A stretch of DNA of 64,000 nucleotides from the NCBI RefSeq assembly GCF_004323635.1, contig NZ_CP036516.1:1-64000 (forward strand), in the 5' to 3' direction. The notes below the pieces were generated by a model. It saw nothing but the letters and a program-made list of their open reading frames with translations. It did no database searches and was not told where the DNA came from. Shown piece after piece: positions 8,526-20,199 of the stretch. The DNA is from Lichenihabitans psoromatis. Lineage in GTDB: Bacteria; Pseudomonadota; Alphaproteobacteria; Rhizobiales; Beijerinckiaceae. Position 1 is the first letter of the stretch. The number at the start of each line of letters is the position of its first letter. The position numbers and the translations under genes were made by a program.

Positions 8526-8540
8526 ATGAATCTGATTCAT
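8526..8540. promoter_or_regulatory. Perfect LysR-type operator (T-N11-A)
   Basis: ATGAATCTGATTCAT is a perfect inverted repeat with a 3-base centre and contains TGAATCTGATTCA, an exact T-N11-A LysR box. It lies just upstream of the LysR start and about 100 bp before the divergent flavoprotein gene. Confidence 0.7.
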
Positions 8541-8637
8541 ATACGAGGTGAACATATTGCGTTTGTGTCTACCCGTCAAAGAGGCATTCTAAGATTAACG
8601 GCGACGTAAGATGTGATCATTCATCAGTGCACGCGGA

Positions 8638-11046
8638 ATGACGATGACAAAGAGCGCGAGAGTTGTCGTTGTCGGAGGTGGCGCTGTCGGTTGTAGCGTT
8701 CTGTATCATCTCGCCCGAAAGGGTTGGTCGAACGTCGTTCTCTGCGAACGCACGGAACTCACCGCGGGATCTACTTGGCATTCGGCCGGGCACGTCATCG
8801 AATACACGGCGGATCCGACCGTCAGCCGCCTCAATGCCTATGGGGCCAAGCTTTATGCCGAGCTGGAGCGATTGACTGGCCAGAATCCGGGCTACCACCG
8901 ATGCGGCAATTTGCGGCTCGCGACGCAGCCCGATCGCATGGACGAGTTCCGCAGGTATCTGGGGATCGCAGACGTGACGGGCGTCGAGGCCAAGCTGCTC
9001 GCCCCAGGCCAGATCATGGAGATCTGGCCGATGTTGAACATGCAGGGCGTCCTCGGCGGTTTGCTCAATCCCAACGACGGTCACATCGCCCCCGCGGACC
9101 TGACGCAAGCGTTCGCGGTCGGCGCGCGCGCGCTCGGGGCGCGGGTCTACCGCTACACTGAGGTCACCGGCTTCACGCCGCGCGACGGCGAATGGACCGT
9201 CCATACCTCGACGGGCGACATAGCGTGCGAACATGTCGTGAGCTGCACCGGCAATCACAGCATGCAAACGATGCGGATGCTCGGCTTGCCGGCTCAGGCG
9301 GTGAGCCTCAAGCACGAGTACATCGTCACGGACCCCATCCCCGAACTGGTCGCGCGGCGCGGGAAGGGCCTTCCCGAACTCCCGGTCATTCGCGACCCGG
9401 AGGAGATGTGGTACATGCGCCAGGAAGGCGACGGCTTCCTGATGGGCTGCTACGAGGGGCGCGGGGAGTGTGTCTTCACCGGCGGCGTGCCGAAAGGCTT
9501 CGGCATGGAGCTCTTCGCGGACGAGCTCGACAAGCTGCTTCCCTTCCTGGCGAGCGCGATCGGCCGGGTTCCGCTCCTGGAAACGGTCGGCATCCGCAGG
9601 ATCGTGAACGGCCCCCAGCCCTACACGCCGGACGACCTACCCATCACGGGCCCCGTCTTCGGCTTAAGGAATTTCTGGCTGGCCGAGGGCAATCCGTACG
9701 GGATTACGCTTGCGGGCGGCATCGGTTGGCAACTGGCCGAATGGATCGTCGAGGGTGCACCCTCGATCGACATGAGCGCATGCGACCCGCAGCGCTTCGG
9801 GGATCACGCGACGCGGAACTACGCGGCCAGGAAGACCGAGGAGGCCTATGAGCGAACCTACCTCGTCCCGAAGCCCGGCGAGGAACTGGCCGCCTGCCGC
9901 CCGCTCAAGGTCACTCCCCTGCACGACCTCCTCGTCGCGCGGGGGGCGGTCCTCGGCGAGGTCTACGGCTGGGAGCGCGCCAACTGGTACGCGCCGGAAG
10001 GCGTCGAGCCGATCGAGGCTTACTCATACCGAACGCCGGCCTACACCCGCTTCGTCGGCGAGGAGTTCGCCGCCGCACTTTCGGCCGTCGTCGCGGCCGA
10101 CCTCAGCCAAAGTGCAAAGTTCCGTCTGTCGGGCGAGGGCGCCTGTTCGGCCGCGCGGGAGCTGTTCAGGCTGGCCGCGCCTGCCGTCGGCCGCAGGACG
10201 CGGGCCTTCCTCGTCGCCGGCGAAGGGTCCCTGGCAGGCGAGTTCGACCTGTTCCGGGAAGCGGATGGGAGCTTCATTCTTTCGGCGGAACCCGAAGCCG
10301 AGCGTGCCGGCCTGAACGCCCTGCAGCGACGACTCGCGCGGCATCCCGGCGTGCGGCTCGATAACCTCACGGGACGCGAAGGATGCCTCCTCGTGTCCGG
10401 TCCCCACATCGACGAGGCGCTCGCCCGCCTTTCGCGCCTCGATGTCGTCGACATGGCCGCCGAGGACATGGGCGACGCTGGTTTCCCCGTCGGCACGGGA
10501 CGGACGATCACCGTCGGCTACGCGCCGGTCCGGGCGATCCGCACCGATGCGTGGGGTCCGAAGGCCTTCGAGCTCCACTGCCCCTCCGAATTCCTACGGC
10601 ACGTCTTCCTGCAGGTCGAAGGAGCTTGCAAGGGCCTCCGATTGATCGGCGCCCGAACGCTGGAGGCGCTCCGGATGTCGCAGGCGGTCCCCGCCTGGGG
10701 TCGCGAGCTCGGGCCGCTGGTCAGGTGGAGCGATCGAGGCTTCGTCGATGAAGCCGGCCGGATGCTGGCGTGGCTGACCGTTTCGGGGACCCCCGCCTCG
10801 GTTCCGCTCGGGAGCGAGCCGCTCCGCGACACGGCCGGCAGCCTTGTTGGCGCCACGACCTCGGGCGGGCTGGATCACGCAACCGGCCGGCCCGCCGCCT
10901 TCGCCTACGTCGATGCCGCGGCGAGCACGCCGGGCACCCGCCTCAGCATCAAGCTCCTGGACGAGGCCTTCGACGCGGTCGTCGAGAAGATCGTCCGGCC
11001 CGCTTCCGATCCAAGACGCCCACGCCTGGAAACCCCACTGACATGA
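8638..11046 (+). CDS. Dimethylglycine/sarcosine dehydrogenase-like flavoprotein (DAO plus GcvT domains)
   Basis: The protein has 802 residues. An N-terminal D-amino-acid-oxidase-type FAD domain (VVVVGGGAVG at 8-17) contains GSTWHSAGH, where His48 corresponds to the histidine that covalently carries FAD in dimethylglycine dehydrogenases. From about residue 430 the protein continues with a GcvT-like folate-binding region (LHDLLVARGAVLGEVYGWER) and a GcvT C-terminal barrel. Family members oxidise N-methyl groups of amino acids and hand the C1 unit to tetrahydrofolate. The overall layout and length match; the exact substrate is unknown. The gene is first of an operon, with an ATGA overlap to the aldehyde dehydrogenase gene. 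LysR faces it. Confidence 0.85.
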   Translation: MTMTKSARVVVVGGGAVGCSVLYHLARKGWSNVVLCERTELTAGSTWHSAGHVIEYTADPTVSRLNAYGAKLYAELERLTGQNPGYHRCGNLRLATQPDRMDEFRRYLGIADVTGVEAKLLAPGQIMEIWPMLNMQGVLGGLLNPNDGHIAPADLTQAFAVGARALGARVYRYTEVTGFTPRDGEWTVHTSTGDIACEHVVSCTGNHSMQTMRMLGLPAQAVSLKHEYIVTDPIPELVARRGKGLPELPVIRDPEEMWYMRQEGDGFLMGCYEGRGECVFTGGVPKGFGMELFADELDKLLPFLASAIGRVPLLETVGIRRIVNGPQPYTPDDLPITGPVFGLRNFWLAEGNPYGITLAGGIGWQLAEWIVEGAPSIDMSACDPQRFGDHATRNYAARKTEEAYERTYLVPKPGEELAACRPLKVTPLHDLLVARGAVLGEVYGWERANWYAPEGVEPIEAYSYRTPAYTRFVGEEFAAALSAVVAADLSQSAKFRLSGEGACSAARELFRLAAPAVGRRTRAFLVAGEGSLAGEFDLFREADGSFILSAEPEAERAGLNALQRRLARHPGVRLDNLTGREGCLLVSGPHIDEALARLSRLDVVDMAAEDMGDAGFPVGTGRTITVGYAPVRAIRTDAWGPKAFELHCPSEFLRHVFLQVEGACKGLRLIGARTLEALRMSQAVPAWGRELGPLVRWSDRGFVDEAGRMLAWLTVSGTPASVPLGSEPLRDTAGSLVGATTSGGLDHATGRPAAFAYVDAAASTPGTRLSIKLLDEAFDAVVEKIVRPASDPRRPRLETPLT

Positions 11047-12509
11047 GCATCGACGTGACCGTGAAACCCTACTGGCAAAACTTCATCGGCGGCCAATGGA
11101 CGGATGCCTCCGATGGCGGCCGGATCACCATCCTGAACCCCGCGACCGCCGAGCCTCTGGCAGAGGTCGCAAAGGCGACCGCCAAGGATGTCGATCGCGC
11201 GGTGGCCGCCGCCCGAGGCTGCGTCTCCTCGCGCGCCCTCTCAGGCATGCGGCCCCGCATCCGGGGACAGCTACTGGTCAAGATGGGACGCAAGCTCCGC
11301 GCCCGGAAGGAGGAAATCAGCGAATTGCTGACGCTGGACTGCGGCAAGCGGATCTCGGAGGCCCGCGCGGAGGTGGAGGGTTCGGCCCGCTACCTCGAGT
11401 TCTACGGTGGCCTGGCGCCTGCGATCGAGGGTCGATACATCCCCTTGGGCGATGGATACGTGGACTATGTAGTGCCGGTCCCCTACGGCGTCACCGCGCA
11501 CATCATTCCGTGGAACTACCCGTGCGGGATGATCGCCAGGTCGTTGGCGCCAGCGCTGGCCGCGGGCAATGCGGCGGTCATTAAGACCTCCGAGCTCGAT
11601 CCGCTAAGCGGTTACATCTTCGCGGAGCTGGCTGCCGGGGCGGGCCTGCCCGACGGGGCGGTGAACATCCTCTGCGGCACGGGGAGCGAAGCGGGCGCGG
11701 CGCTCGCGGCTCACGACGACATCGACCAGATCGTCTTCACGGGATCGGTCGCGACCGGACAGTCGATCATGCGGGCAGCGGTCAACAGGATCGTGCCTTG
11801 CGTGCTCGAGCTCGGCGGCAAGTCGGCGGGCATCGTCTTCCCCGATGCCGACCTCGACAACGTCGTGAACAACGTCGTTACGGGCATCTTCGAGAATTCG
11901 GGACAGGTCTGCGATTCGATGTCTCGATTGATCGTGCACAAAGACATCAATGACGAGTTGCTGGACCGCTTGAAGGCGCGGGTCGGCGCGCTCTCGATCG
12001 GTCCTGGCATTGACGACCACGATATCACGCCCCTGATCTCCGAGAAGCAGCTCGACCGGGTGGCCGCCTATGCGGAGCTTGGCCGCGAAGAGGGAGCGCG
12101 CGCCGTGTGCGGCGGCCACAAGGATGGCCGCGGACCCGGCTTCTTCATGGCGCCGACCGTATTCGCGGACGTGACCCCGGAGATGCGCATCAACCACGAG
12201 GAGATCTTCGGACCCGTGCTGACGACGTTGCAGTTCACGACGGCCCAAGAAGCCGTCTCGATCGCGAACGGCACGGACTTCGGCCTCGCGGCGGGAATTT
12301 TCACGGCTGACCTCGACCGCGCGCTCTGGTGCAGCGAAAGACTCGAAGCGGGCCAGGTGCACGTCAACGAGTGGGGAGTCGGCGGGCCGGAGACGCCCTT
12401 CGGCGGCTTCAAGTCGTCCGGCATCGGGCGCGAGAAGGGGTTGGAGGCCATGTCCTCCTACTACCAGTCGAAGAATGTCGGCATGCGCCGGCTGAACCAG
12501 CCCTCCTGA
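11043..12509 (+). CDS. NAD(P)-dependent aldehyde dehydrogenase
   Basis: The protein has 488 residues, normal for the betaine-aldehyde/gamma-aminobutyraldehyde dehydrogenase group. It shows IIPWNYP (Asn158), LELGGKS with the general base Glu256, and the catalytic Cys290 in NSGQVCDSM, where most relatives have CSAGTR. The start at 11043 overlaps the previous stop (ATGA). It is cytosolic. In this operon it probably oxidises an aldehyde released by the flavoprotein or the aminotransferase. Confidence 0.9.
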   Translation: MSIDVTVKPYWQNFIGGQWTDASDGGRITILNPATAEPLAEVAKATAKDVDRAVAAARGCVSSRALSGMRPRIRGQLLVKMGRKLRARKEEISELLTLDCGKRISEARAEVEGSARYLEFYGGLAPAIEGRYIPLGDGYVDYVVPVPYGVTAHIIPWNYPCGMIARSLAPALAAGNAAVIKTSELDPLSGYIFAELAAGAGLPDGAVNILCGTGSEAGAALAAHDDIDQIVFTGSVATGQSIMRAAVNRIVPCVLELGGKSAGIVFPDADLDNVVNNVVTGIFENSGQVCDSMSRLIVHKDINDELLDRLKARVGALSIGPGIDDHDITPLISEKQLDRVAAYAELGREEGARAVCGGHKDGRGPGFFMAPTVFADVTPEMRINHEEIFGPVLTTLQFTTAQEAVSIANGTDFGLAAGIFTADLDRALWCSERLEAGQVHVNEWGVGGPETPFGGFKSSGIGREKGLEAMSSYYQSKNVGMRRLNQPS

Positions 12510-12520
12510 AGCCGAACGCA

Positions 12521-12538
12521 CCCTGCGGTTTCGCAGGG
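12521..12538 (+). terminator. Intergenic GC-rich hairpin
   Basis: CCCTGCG-GTTT-CGCAGGG forms a perfect 7-bp stem in the 76-bp gap after the aldehyde dehydrogenase gene. It is not followed by a T-run, so it may be an mRNA-processing or attenuation hairpin rather than a full terminator. Confidence 0.4.
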
Positions 12539-12585
12539 CCGTGGTTCACCGTCACCAACCCCCAACTCGGCCGGAAGGACATCCC

Positions 12586-13866
12586 ATGACCGCGACAACG
12601 TCGATCCACTGGTCGGACCGCGCGCGCGCCGTGCTGCCGGGCGGTGGCTTCGGCAACTTCGATCCTGGCGTCTTCATCCGCGAGGGGCGCGGAAGCCGCG
12701 TCTGGGACGAGGACGGGCGCGAATACGTCGACTACCTCATCGGCTCGGGCCCGATGCTGCTCGGCCACGGGCATCCGGAAGTCCTCGACGCCATCGTCGC
12801 CCAACTGCCGCGGGGACAGACCTTCTTCGCCAACAACGTGCTCGGCGTCGAATTGGCGGAAGAGATCTGCCGATCGGTCGAATGCGCCGAGCAGGTCCGC
12901 TTCCTGACGTCGGGCGGCGAGGCGGACATGTACGCCATCAGGCTCGCCCGCGCCTTCACCGGCCGGGACAAGATCCTGAAGTTCGAGGGCGGCTATCACG
13001 GCATGTCCGCCGAAGCGCAGATGAGCCTTGCCCCCGCCGTGCTGGCGAATTTTCCAACGGCGGTCCCGGACAGCGCGGGCATCCCCGAGTCGACCCGCTC
13101 GGAGGTCTTCGTCGCCCCCTACAACGATCTCGCCTTCCTGTCCGGCTTCCTCGACGAGCACGGAAGCGGCATCGCGGCGATCGTCGTCGAGCCCCTGCAG
13201 AGGATCATCCCTCAGGAGCCGGGGTTCCTGCATGCCGTCCGGATGCTGTGCGACCGCTTCGGCATCCTCCTCGTGTTCGACGAGATCGTGACGGGCTTCC
13301 GCTTGGCCTACGGAGGCGCGCAGGAGGAATACGGGGTCACGCCCGACATCTGCACGCTCGGCAAGATCATCGGCGGCGGCTTCCCGCTCGCCGCCGTCGC
13401 CGGCCGAAGGCCCGTCATGGACCATTTCGACAAGGGCAGCGTCGGCGCCGACCGCTGGCTGATGATGCTAGGCACCTTGTCGGGCAATCCCGTGGCCGCA
13501 GCCGCGGGCCTGAAGACGATGGAGATCCTGCGCAGGCAGGGCACCTACGAGACCTTGAAGAGGCATGGGACCCGGATCCAGGGCATGCTTCGCGATCACC
13601 TGAACGCGGCGGGCGTGGCGCACGAGATCGTCGGCCACCCCGCGTTGTTCGACGTCGTTTTCACGGAAACGAAGGTGCGGAACTACCGCGACGTCCTGGC
13701 AGGCGACGCGAGGAAAAGCGCGACCTTCAACAAGGTCATGCGCAACGAGGGGATCCTCAAGTCCCCGAGCAAATTTTATCCCAGCCTCGTCCTGACCGAG
13801 GACGACTTCGAGCGGACCGAACACGCCATCCGATCGGCTGCAAGGGCCATCGCCTCTTCGAACTAG
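12586..13866 (+). CDS. Class III aminotransferase, glutamate-1-semialdehyde-mutase-like
   Basis: The protein has 426 residues. PLP-binding elements are present: the phosphate/ring contact TSGGEAD, FDEIVTGFR with Asp232, and the Schiff-base lysine Lys260 in TLGKIIGGGFP. This last block is characteristic of the HemL-like clade that includes beta-amino-acid and other omega transaminases. The ATG at 12586 has GGAAGG upstream. Its catabolic operon position argues against tetrapyrrole synthesis. It may remove the amino group from a substrate handled by the neighbouring flavoprotein and aldehyde dehydrogenase. Confidence 0.88.
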   Translation: MTATTSIHWSDRARAVLPGGGFGNFDPGVFIREGRGSRVWDEDGREYVDYLIGSGPMLLGHGHPEVLDAIVAQLPRGQTFFANNVLGVELAEEICRSVECAEQVRFLTSGGEADMYAIRLARAFTGRDKILKFEGGYHGMSAEAQMSLAPAVLANFPTAVPDSAGIPESTRSEVFVAPYNDLAFLSGFLDEHGSGIAAIVVEPLQRIIPQEPGFLHAVRMLCDRFGILLVFDEIVTGFRLAYGGAQEEYGVTPDICTLGKIIGGGFPLAAVAGRRPVMDHFDKGSVGADRWLMMLGTLSGNPVAAAAGLKTMEILRRQGTYETLKRHGTRIQGMLRDHLNAAGVAHEIVGHPALFDVVFTETKVRNYRDVLAGDARKSATFNKVMRNEGILKSPSKFYPSLVLTEDDFERTEHAIRSAARAIASSN

Positions 13867-13935
13867 GACCGACGACCGCGGGCGCGCGGCCGGGCCGGAC
13901 CGCCGCATTCTTCGACGAGCAAGGTTTGTACAGCG

Positions 13936-14319
13936 ATGAACGATGATCTCTTCCAGATCGGGCTTGCAAGGCGCAAGTCCACGCTCGGCGCCGACTACGT
14001 CGAGCGGAACCTCGCCGCCGCCGACGACTTCACGCGACCCTTCCAGGAGGCGATGACGGCTTGGTGCTGGGGGTTCGGCTGGGGTGACGACACCATCGAC
14101 GCCAAGACTAGGAGCATGATGAACCTCGCCATGATTGGCGCGCTCGGAAAGATGAACGAGTGGGAGGCGCACTGCCGCGGCGCGGTCAACAATGGTGTCA
14201 CCAAAGCCGAGATCCGCTCGATCATCCACGTCGTCGGCATCTACTGCGGCGTCCCCCAGGCCCTGGAGTGCTTTCGAGCGGCCCGCAAGGTCCTGGACGA
14301 GAACGAGGGCGCCGCATGA
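13936..14319 (+). CDS. Carboxymuconolactone decarboxylase/AhpD-family protein
   Basis: This is a small alpha-helical protein of 127 residues. DxKTRSMMNLAMIGAL, then EWEAHCRGAVNNGVT and IIHVVGIYCGVPQALE, match the CMD domain (Glu, Cys, His of the active-site helix). Family members include PcaC gamma-carboxymuconolactone decarboxylases and AhpD-like peroxidase helpers. Only one CMD unit is present and there is no protocatechuate pathway gene nearby, so PcaC function is not assured. It probably belongs to the same transcript as the aminotransferase. Confidence 0.8.
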   Translation: MNDDLFQIGLARRKSTLGADYVERNLAAADDFTRPFQEAMTAWCWGFGWGDDTIDAKTRSMMNLAMIGALGKMNEWEAHCRGAVNNGVTKAEIRSIIHVVGIYCGVPQALECFRAARKVLDENEGAA

Positions 14320-14467
14320 GCAGCCCGGCTCATCGAGGTGGGCTGGGGCTTCCCGCTCCAGGCTCAAGCGTCGGCGACGATCGTTGCGGCACGCGCGATC
14401 CATCCCTCAACGGCGGCTTCCAGAGGCGGCCATCGCCTATGCTTGCTGACCGGTGGTCCGCTCGACC

Positions 14468-15268
14468 ATGAGCGCGGCACCCACGTCGGAGGCCCCGCGC
14501 CGGGCCGTGGCCCCGGACGGCGAACCGCTGTTGCGCCTCGAGGGACTGCACAAGCGCTTCGGGTCGCACGAGGTGCTGTCGGGGATCGACCTCAGGGTGC
14601 AGGCCGGCGAGGTGCTGGCCGTGATCGGGCCCAGCGGCTCCGGCAAGAGCACGCTCCTGCGGTGCATCAACCAGCTCGAGCCGCCCACGGCCGGCCGCGT
14701 GACGCTGGCGGGGGTCACCATCCATGCCGGCCAGCAGCCATCGCGCCGCGACCTGGTGCAGCTCCGCCGCGCCGTGGGCATGGTGTTCCAGTCCTTCAAC
14801 CTGTTCCCGCACCTCACCGTGCTGCGCAATGTCTGCCTGTCGCAGGAGCGCGCGATGGGTCGCAGCCGTCCAGAGGCCGAAGCCGTGGCCATGCAGCTGC
14901 TGACACGGGTGGGGCTGGCCGACAAGGCTCACCAATACCCCGCTCGCTGCTCCGGCGGCCAGCAGCAGCGCATCGCGATCGCCCGCGCCTTGGCGCTCGA
15001 GCCGCAGCTCATGCTGTTTGACGAGCCAACGTCCGCGCTCGATCCGGAACTCGGGTTGGAGGTCCTGGCCGTGATGCGCGAACTCGCCCAGGGCGGCATG
15101 ACCATGATCGTGGTCACGCACGAGATGCATTTCGCCGAAAGCGTTTCGAACCGCGTCCTGATCATGGCGGACGGGAAGGTGATCGAGCAGGGCCCAAGCG
15201 CCAGCGTGATGCGGGACCCGCAGAGCGAGCGGGCGCAGCGCTTCCTCAAAGCGGTCAGGGACAGATGA
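14468..15268 (+). CDS. Polar amino acid ABC transporter ATP-binding protein
   Basis: GlnQ/HisP-type ATPase, about 266 residues from the ATG at 14468 (an in-frame GTG at 14453 is an alternative). Walker A is GPSGSGKST, the Q-loop FQSFNLFPH, the signature CSGGQQQR and Walker B LMLFDEPTSALD, with the switch histidine in VVTHEMHFAE. It would energise uptake through the two permeases downstream. Its stop overlaps the next ATG (ATGA). Unusually for these systems, the binding-protein gene comes last in the operon. Confidence 0.92.
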   Translation: MSAAPTSEAPRRAVAPDGEPLLRLEGLHKRFGSHEVLSGIDLRVQAGEVLAVIGPSGSGKSTLLRCINQLEPPTAGRVTLAGVTIHAGQQPSRRDLVQLRRAVGMVFQSFNLFPHLTVLRNVCLSQERAMGRSRPEAEAVAMQLLTRVGLADKAHQYPARCSGGQQQRIAIARALALEPQLMLFDEPTSALDPELGLEVLAVMRELAQGGMTMIVVTHEMHFAESVSNRVLIMADGKVIEQGPSASVMRDPQSERAQRFLKAVRDR

Positions 15269-15909
15269 TCCTCGAGGACCTGCGTGCCATCCTGGCCGGC
15301 ATCCCGTTCACGATCGCGCTGACGCTTGCGGCGTTCGCCGTCGGCTCGCTGCTCGGCTTCCCGCTCTGCGCGATGCGGCTGTCGCGGTTCGGCGTCGTGC
15401 GATGGCTCGCCTCGGCCCTGATCCTCACGTTCCGGTCGATCCCGCCGATCGTCTGGCTGTTCTTCATCTTCTTCGGGATCGGGCTCGGCTACCTGCAGCT
15501 CGATCCCTTCTCGTCGGCGACGATCGGGCTCGGGCTCATCACGGCCGCCAACATGGCCGAGATCTACCGCGGCGCGTTATCGGCCATCCACCTCGGGCAA
15601 TGGGAGGCTGCGAGCGTTCTCAACCTGTCCCCGCGCCACCGTTTCGTCGACGTGATCGCACCCCAATTGCTTCGCGTGTCGCTTCCGTCGGCGGCGACCT
15701 ACGCGATCGGGCTCCTGAAGGACTCCGCCGTGGCCTCAGCCATCGGCGTGCATGAGATCGCCTTCGAAGCCTATCACGTCTCGCAGCAAACCTTCCGGGG
15801 CCTCGACGTCTACGCGTCCGCGGGCCTGCTCTACATCGTGATCAGCCTGCCGATCGCCTGGCTGGCGCGCCGGACCGACATGCGCCTCCGGGCCCGGGTG
15901 GCGCTATGA
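15265..15909 (+). CDS. Polar amino acid ABC transporter permease (HisM/GlnP family)
   Basis: The inner-membrane protein has 214 residues with about five membrane segments. The EAA loop is present (QWEAASVLNLSPRHRFVDVIAPQ), preceded by NMAEIYRGAL, the family pattern. Both ends overlap their neighbours by ATGA, so the ATPase and both permeases should be made together. Confidence 0.92.
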   Translation: MILEDLRAILAGIPFTIALTLAAFAVGSLLGFPLCAMRLSRFGVVRWLASALILTFRSIPPIVWLFFIFFGIGLGYLQLDPFSSATIGLGLITAANMAEIYRGALSAIHLGQWEAASVLNLSPRHRFVDVIAPQLLRVSLPSAATYAIGLLKDSAVASAIGVHEIAFEAYHVSQQTFRGLDVYASAGLLYIVISLPIAWLARRTDMRLRARVAL

Positions 15910-16565
15910 ACGACACGCTGGCCTTCTGGTCGGACTGGTTCCCGACCCTCATCGGCGGCTTCGAGATCAGCCTCGAAGTCACGGCGGTCTGCCTGGCGCT
16001 CGGGCTTCCCCTCGGTCTCGTCCTGTCCTTGGGCGTGCGCTCCAGCCGCATCCCGGTGCGTTGGACCGCCCTGACGGTGGTGGAGGTCGGCCGCGGCACG
16101 CCGGCCCTCATCCTGCTGCAGTTCGCCTATTTCGGCCTCCCGCCGGCGGGGCTGACGCTTTCGTCCTTCACGGCCGCCGGCCTAGCGCTGGGCTGGTGCA
16201 CGGGAGCGTACACGAGTGAGATCATCCGAGCCGGGGTCGAAGCCGTTCCGTTCGGCCAAAGGGAGGCGGCGACCGCCTGCGGCCTCGACGAGATCGATGC
16301 CCTCCGGTTCGTCATCCTGCCGCAGGGACTGCGCGTCGCCCTGCCGGCGTTGCTCGGTTTCTCGATCCTGATGCTGCAGGCGACCTCGCTCTGCTTCACG
16401 ATCGCGCTGCCCGAACTCGTGAGCCAAGCCTACATCGTGGGCTCCACCACCTTCCGCTACATGCCCATCTTCCTGCTTGCGGGCCTGATGTTCGCGGCAG
16501 TCTGCATCCCGGCGACGATCCTCGTCTCCGTCCTCGAACGACGTCTCGGCCGGCACGCCGCTTGA
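15906..16565 (+). CDS. Polar amino acid ABC transporter permease (HisM/GlnP family)
   Basis: This second channel subunit has 219 residues. It contains AYTSEIIRAGVEAVPFGQREAATACGL, the EAA-type cytoplasmic loop that docks the ATPase, and five or so hydrophobic segments. It follows the first permease with an ATGA overlap and is followed 50 bp later by the binding-protein gene. The N-terminal domain is typical and nothing appears to be missing. Confidence 0.92.
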   Translation: MNDTLAFWSDWFPTLIGGFEISLEVTAVCLALGLPLGLVLSLGVRSSRIPVRWTALTVVEVGRGTPALILLQFAYFGLPPAGLTLSSFTAAGLALGWCTGAYTSEIIRAGVEAVPFGQREAATACGLDEIDALRFVILPQGLRVALPALLGFSILMLQATSLCFTIALPELVSQAYIVGSTTFRYMPIFLLAGLMFAAVCIPATILVSVLERRLGRHAA

Positions 16566-16615
16566 CGGTCGAAGGCCCTGTGCCACCAGCGAACCTCAAA
16601 CAGGAGAACACCCGC

Positions 16616-17452
16616 ATGACAACCCGCGCCTACACCTCGGCCTTTGCCACCCTGGCGATCGCCACCGCATTCGGACTCGGGGCCGCCTGCGCGCAGGACT
16701 GCAAGCCGGCCCACAAGATCGACGCCACGGTCAATCCCGGCAAGCTGACCGTCGCGGTCTACGAGTATCCGCCCTTCGTGGTCACGACGGGCAGCACCAT
16801 CGGCGGCGTCGACGGCGAGATCGCCAAAAGCATAGCCAAGAGCGAGTGCCTGGAATTCAACGCCGTCGTGGTCGACACGGCCGCCACCATCCAATACGTG
16901 CTCGCCGGCAAGGCCGACATCGCCGCAGGCGGATGGTACCGCACCGCCGCGCGAGCCAAAGTCATCGGCCTGTCGGCCCCGACCTACCTCGACCAGATGG
17001 GCATCTATTCGAAGAGCGGCATAACGACCGTGGCGGCGATGATGGGCAAGCAGGTCGGCACGGTGTCGGGATTCCTATGGGTCGCCGAGTTCCAGAAGCT
17101 GCTCGGCAGCGACTTGAAGCTCTATCCCAATCCAGTCGCCCTGGCCCAGGATCTCGAGGCCGGACGGGTAGAGATCGGGGTCGACAGCTATGGAACAGGC
17201 GTTTATGCGCAGAACAAAGGCGGTTATCCCGGCCTCGTCATCAAGGTGTCCGAACCCGATCCCCGCGTGCAGGCCTCGATCCAGGCCGCCCAGTGCAACC
17301 TGCTCTACACCAAGGCCAACACCTCGCTCGGGGCGGCGATCGACGCCGACATCGTGGCGATGCACAAGGACGGGTCGATCGCGGGCTATCTCAAGTCGTT
17401 CGGGCTGGATCCGTCAGGCGCAGACGTCGGAGAGCCACGGGTCATCAACTGA
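16616..17452 (+). CDS. Polar amino acid ABC transporter substrate-binding protein
   Basis: This periplasmic receptor (SBP_bac_3 family) has 278 residues. A Sec signal peptide is evident (MTTRAYTS, hydrophobic core to about residue 23, cleavage likely after ACAQ). The body contains LTVAVYEYPPFVV and GVDGEIAKSIAKSEC near the N-terminus, then ADIAAGGWYRT in the position of the usual ligand-contact loop. AGGAGA lies 8 bases before the ATG at 16616. The last 452 bp of the gene and its trailing hairpin recur as a 97% identical copy at 33616. Confidence 0.92.
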   Translation: MTTRAYTSAFATLAIATAFGLGAACAQDCKPAHKIDATVNPGKLTVAVYEYPPFVVTTGSTIGGVDGEIAKSIAKSECLEFNAVVVDTAATIQYVLAGKADIAAGGWYRTAARAKVIGLSAPTYLDQMGIYSKSGITTVAAMMGKQVGTVSGFLWVAEFQKLLGSDLKLYPNPVALAQDLEAGRVEIGVDSYGTGVYAQNKGGYPGLVIKVSEPDPRVQASIQAAQCNLLYTKANTSLGAAIDADIVAMHKDGSIAGYLKSFGLDPSGADVGEPRVIN

Positions 17453-17487
17453 CATGTGGGCCCCCTTACAGAGGGGGGCCCCGTACA
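17001..17487 (+). repeat. 487-bp direct repeat, copy 1
   Basis: This copy spans the C-terminal half of the amino-acid-binding protein gene, its stop codon and the GC hairpin. It aligns without gaps to 33616-34102; I count 14 substitutions (97% identity). Sequence similarity ends abruptly on both sides (ending at CCGTACA, base 17487). Confidence 0.9.
17458..17481 (+). terminator. GC-rich hairpin after the amino acid ABC operon
   Basis: GGGCCCCC pairs with GGGGGCCC across a short TTACAGAG-like loop just after the binding-protein stop codon. It probably ends or protects the operon transcript. There is no strong T-tract. It is repeated exactly at 34073-34096. Confidence 0.55.
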
Positions 17488-17699
17488 TGATCCTGCTTGG
17501 CGGAACCCGCCATCGAGGCGCCCATCCGGCGGACAAGTACGCGCCTGCGCTCGCCCGTAGGCTCGTTCTTGTAGCGCGACGATCTTGATGAGAGAGCAGC
17601 GACGATCAGGATGAGACTGTCGTGTCGCGGCGGCTTGATGATTGCCGGGTCTGACTGACGCGCGCAAGGGCTATTGAGGGTAGTTGCTGTCGCGGCGCG

Positions 17700-20008
<2,309 letters not shown>

Positions 20009-20199
20009 GTGATGCTCCTCGACGAGGAGGACATCCCAACGACCGGCCGGCCGCGATCACCACTGGAGGCTTCAAAGGGCCTGAGGCTTGGGGCCGGCGT
20101 CTCCGGTCGGGCTTCGCCCTCCCTGCGTCACCAACCCCAAGCCTCTCTCATCCTGATTGACGCGCTGTTCGCACCTTGATCGTCGCGCTGCACGTTCTC

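Noticed and set aside
11604..12521. Minus-strand 305-codon frame opposite the aldehyde dehydrogenase
   Set aside because: Mirror-frame artefact; the plus strand encodes a complete enzyme with catalytic residues.
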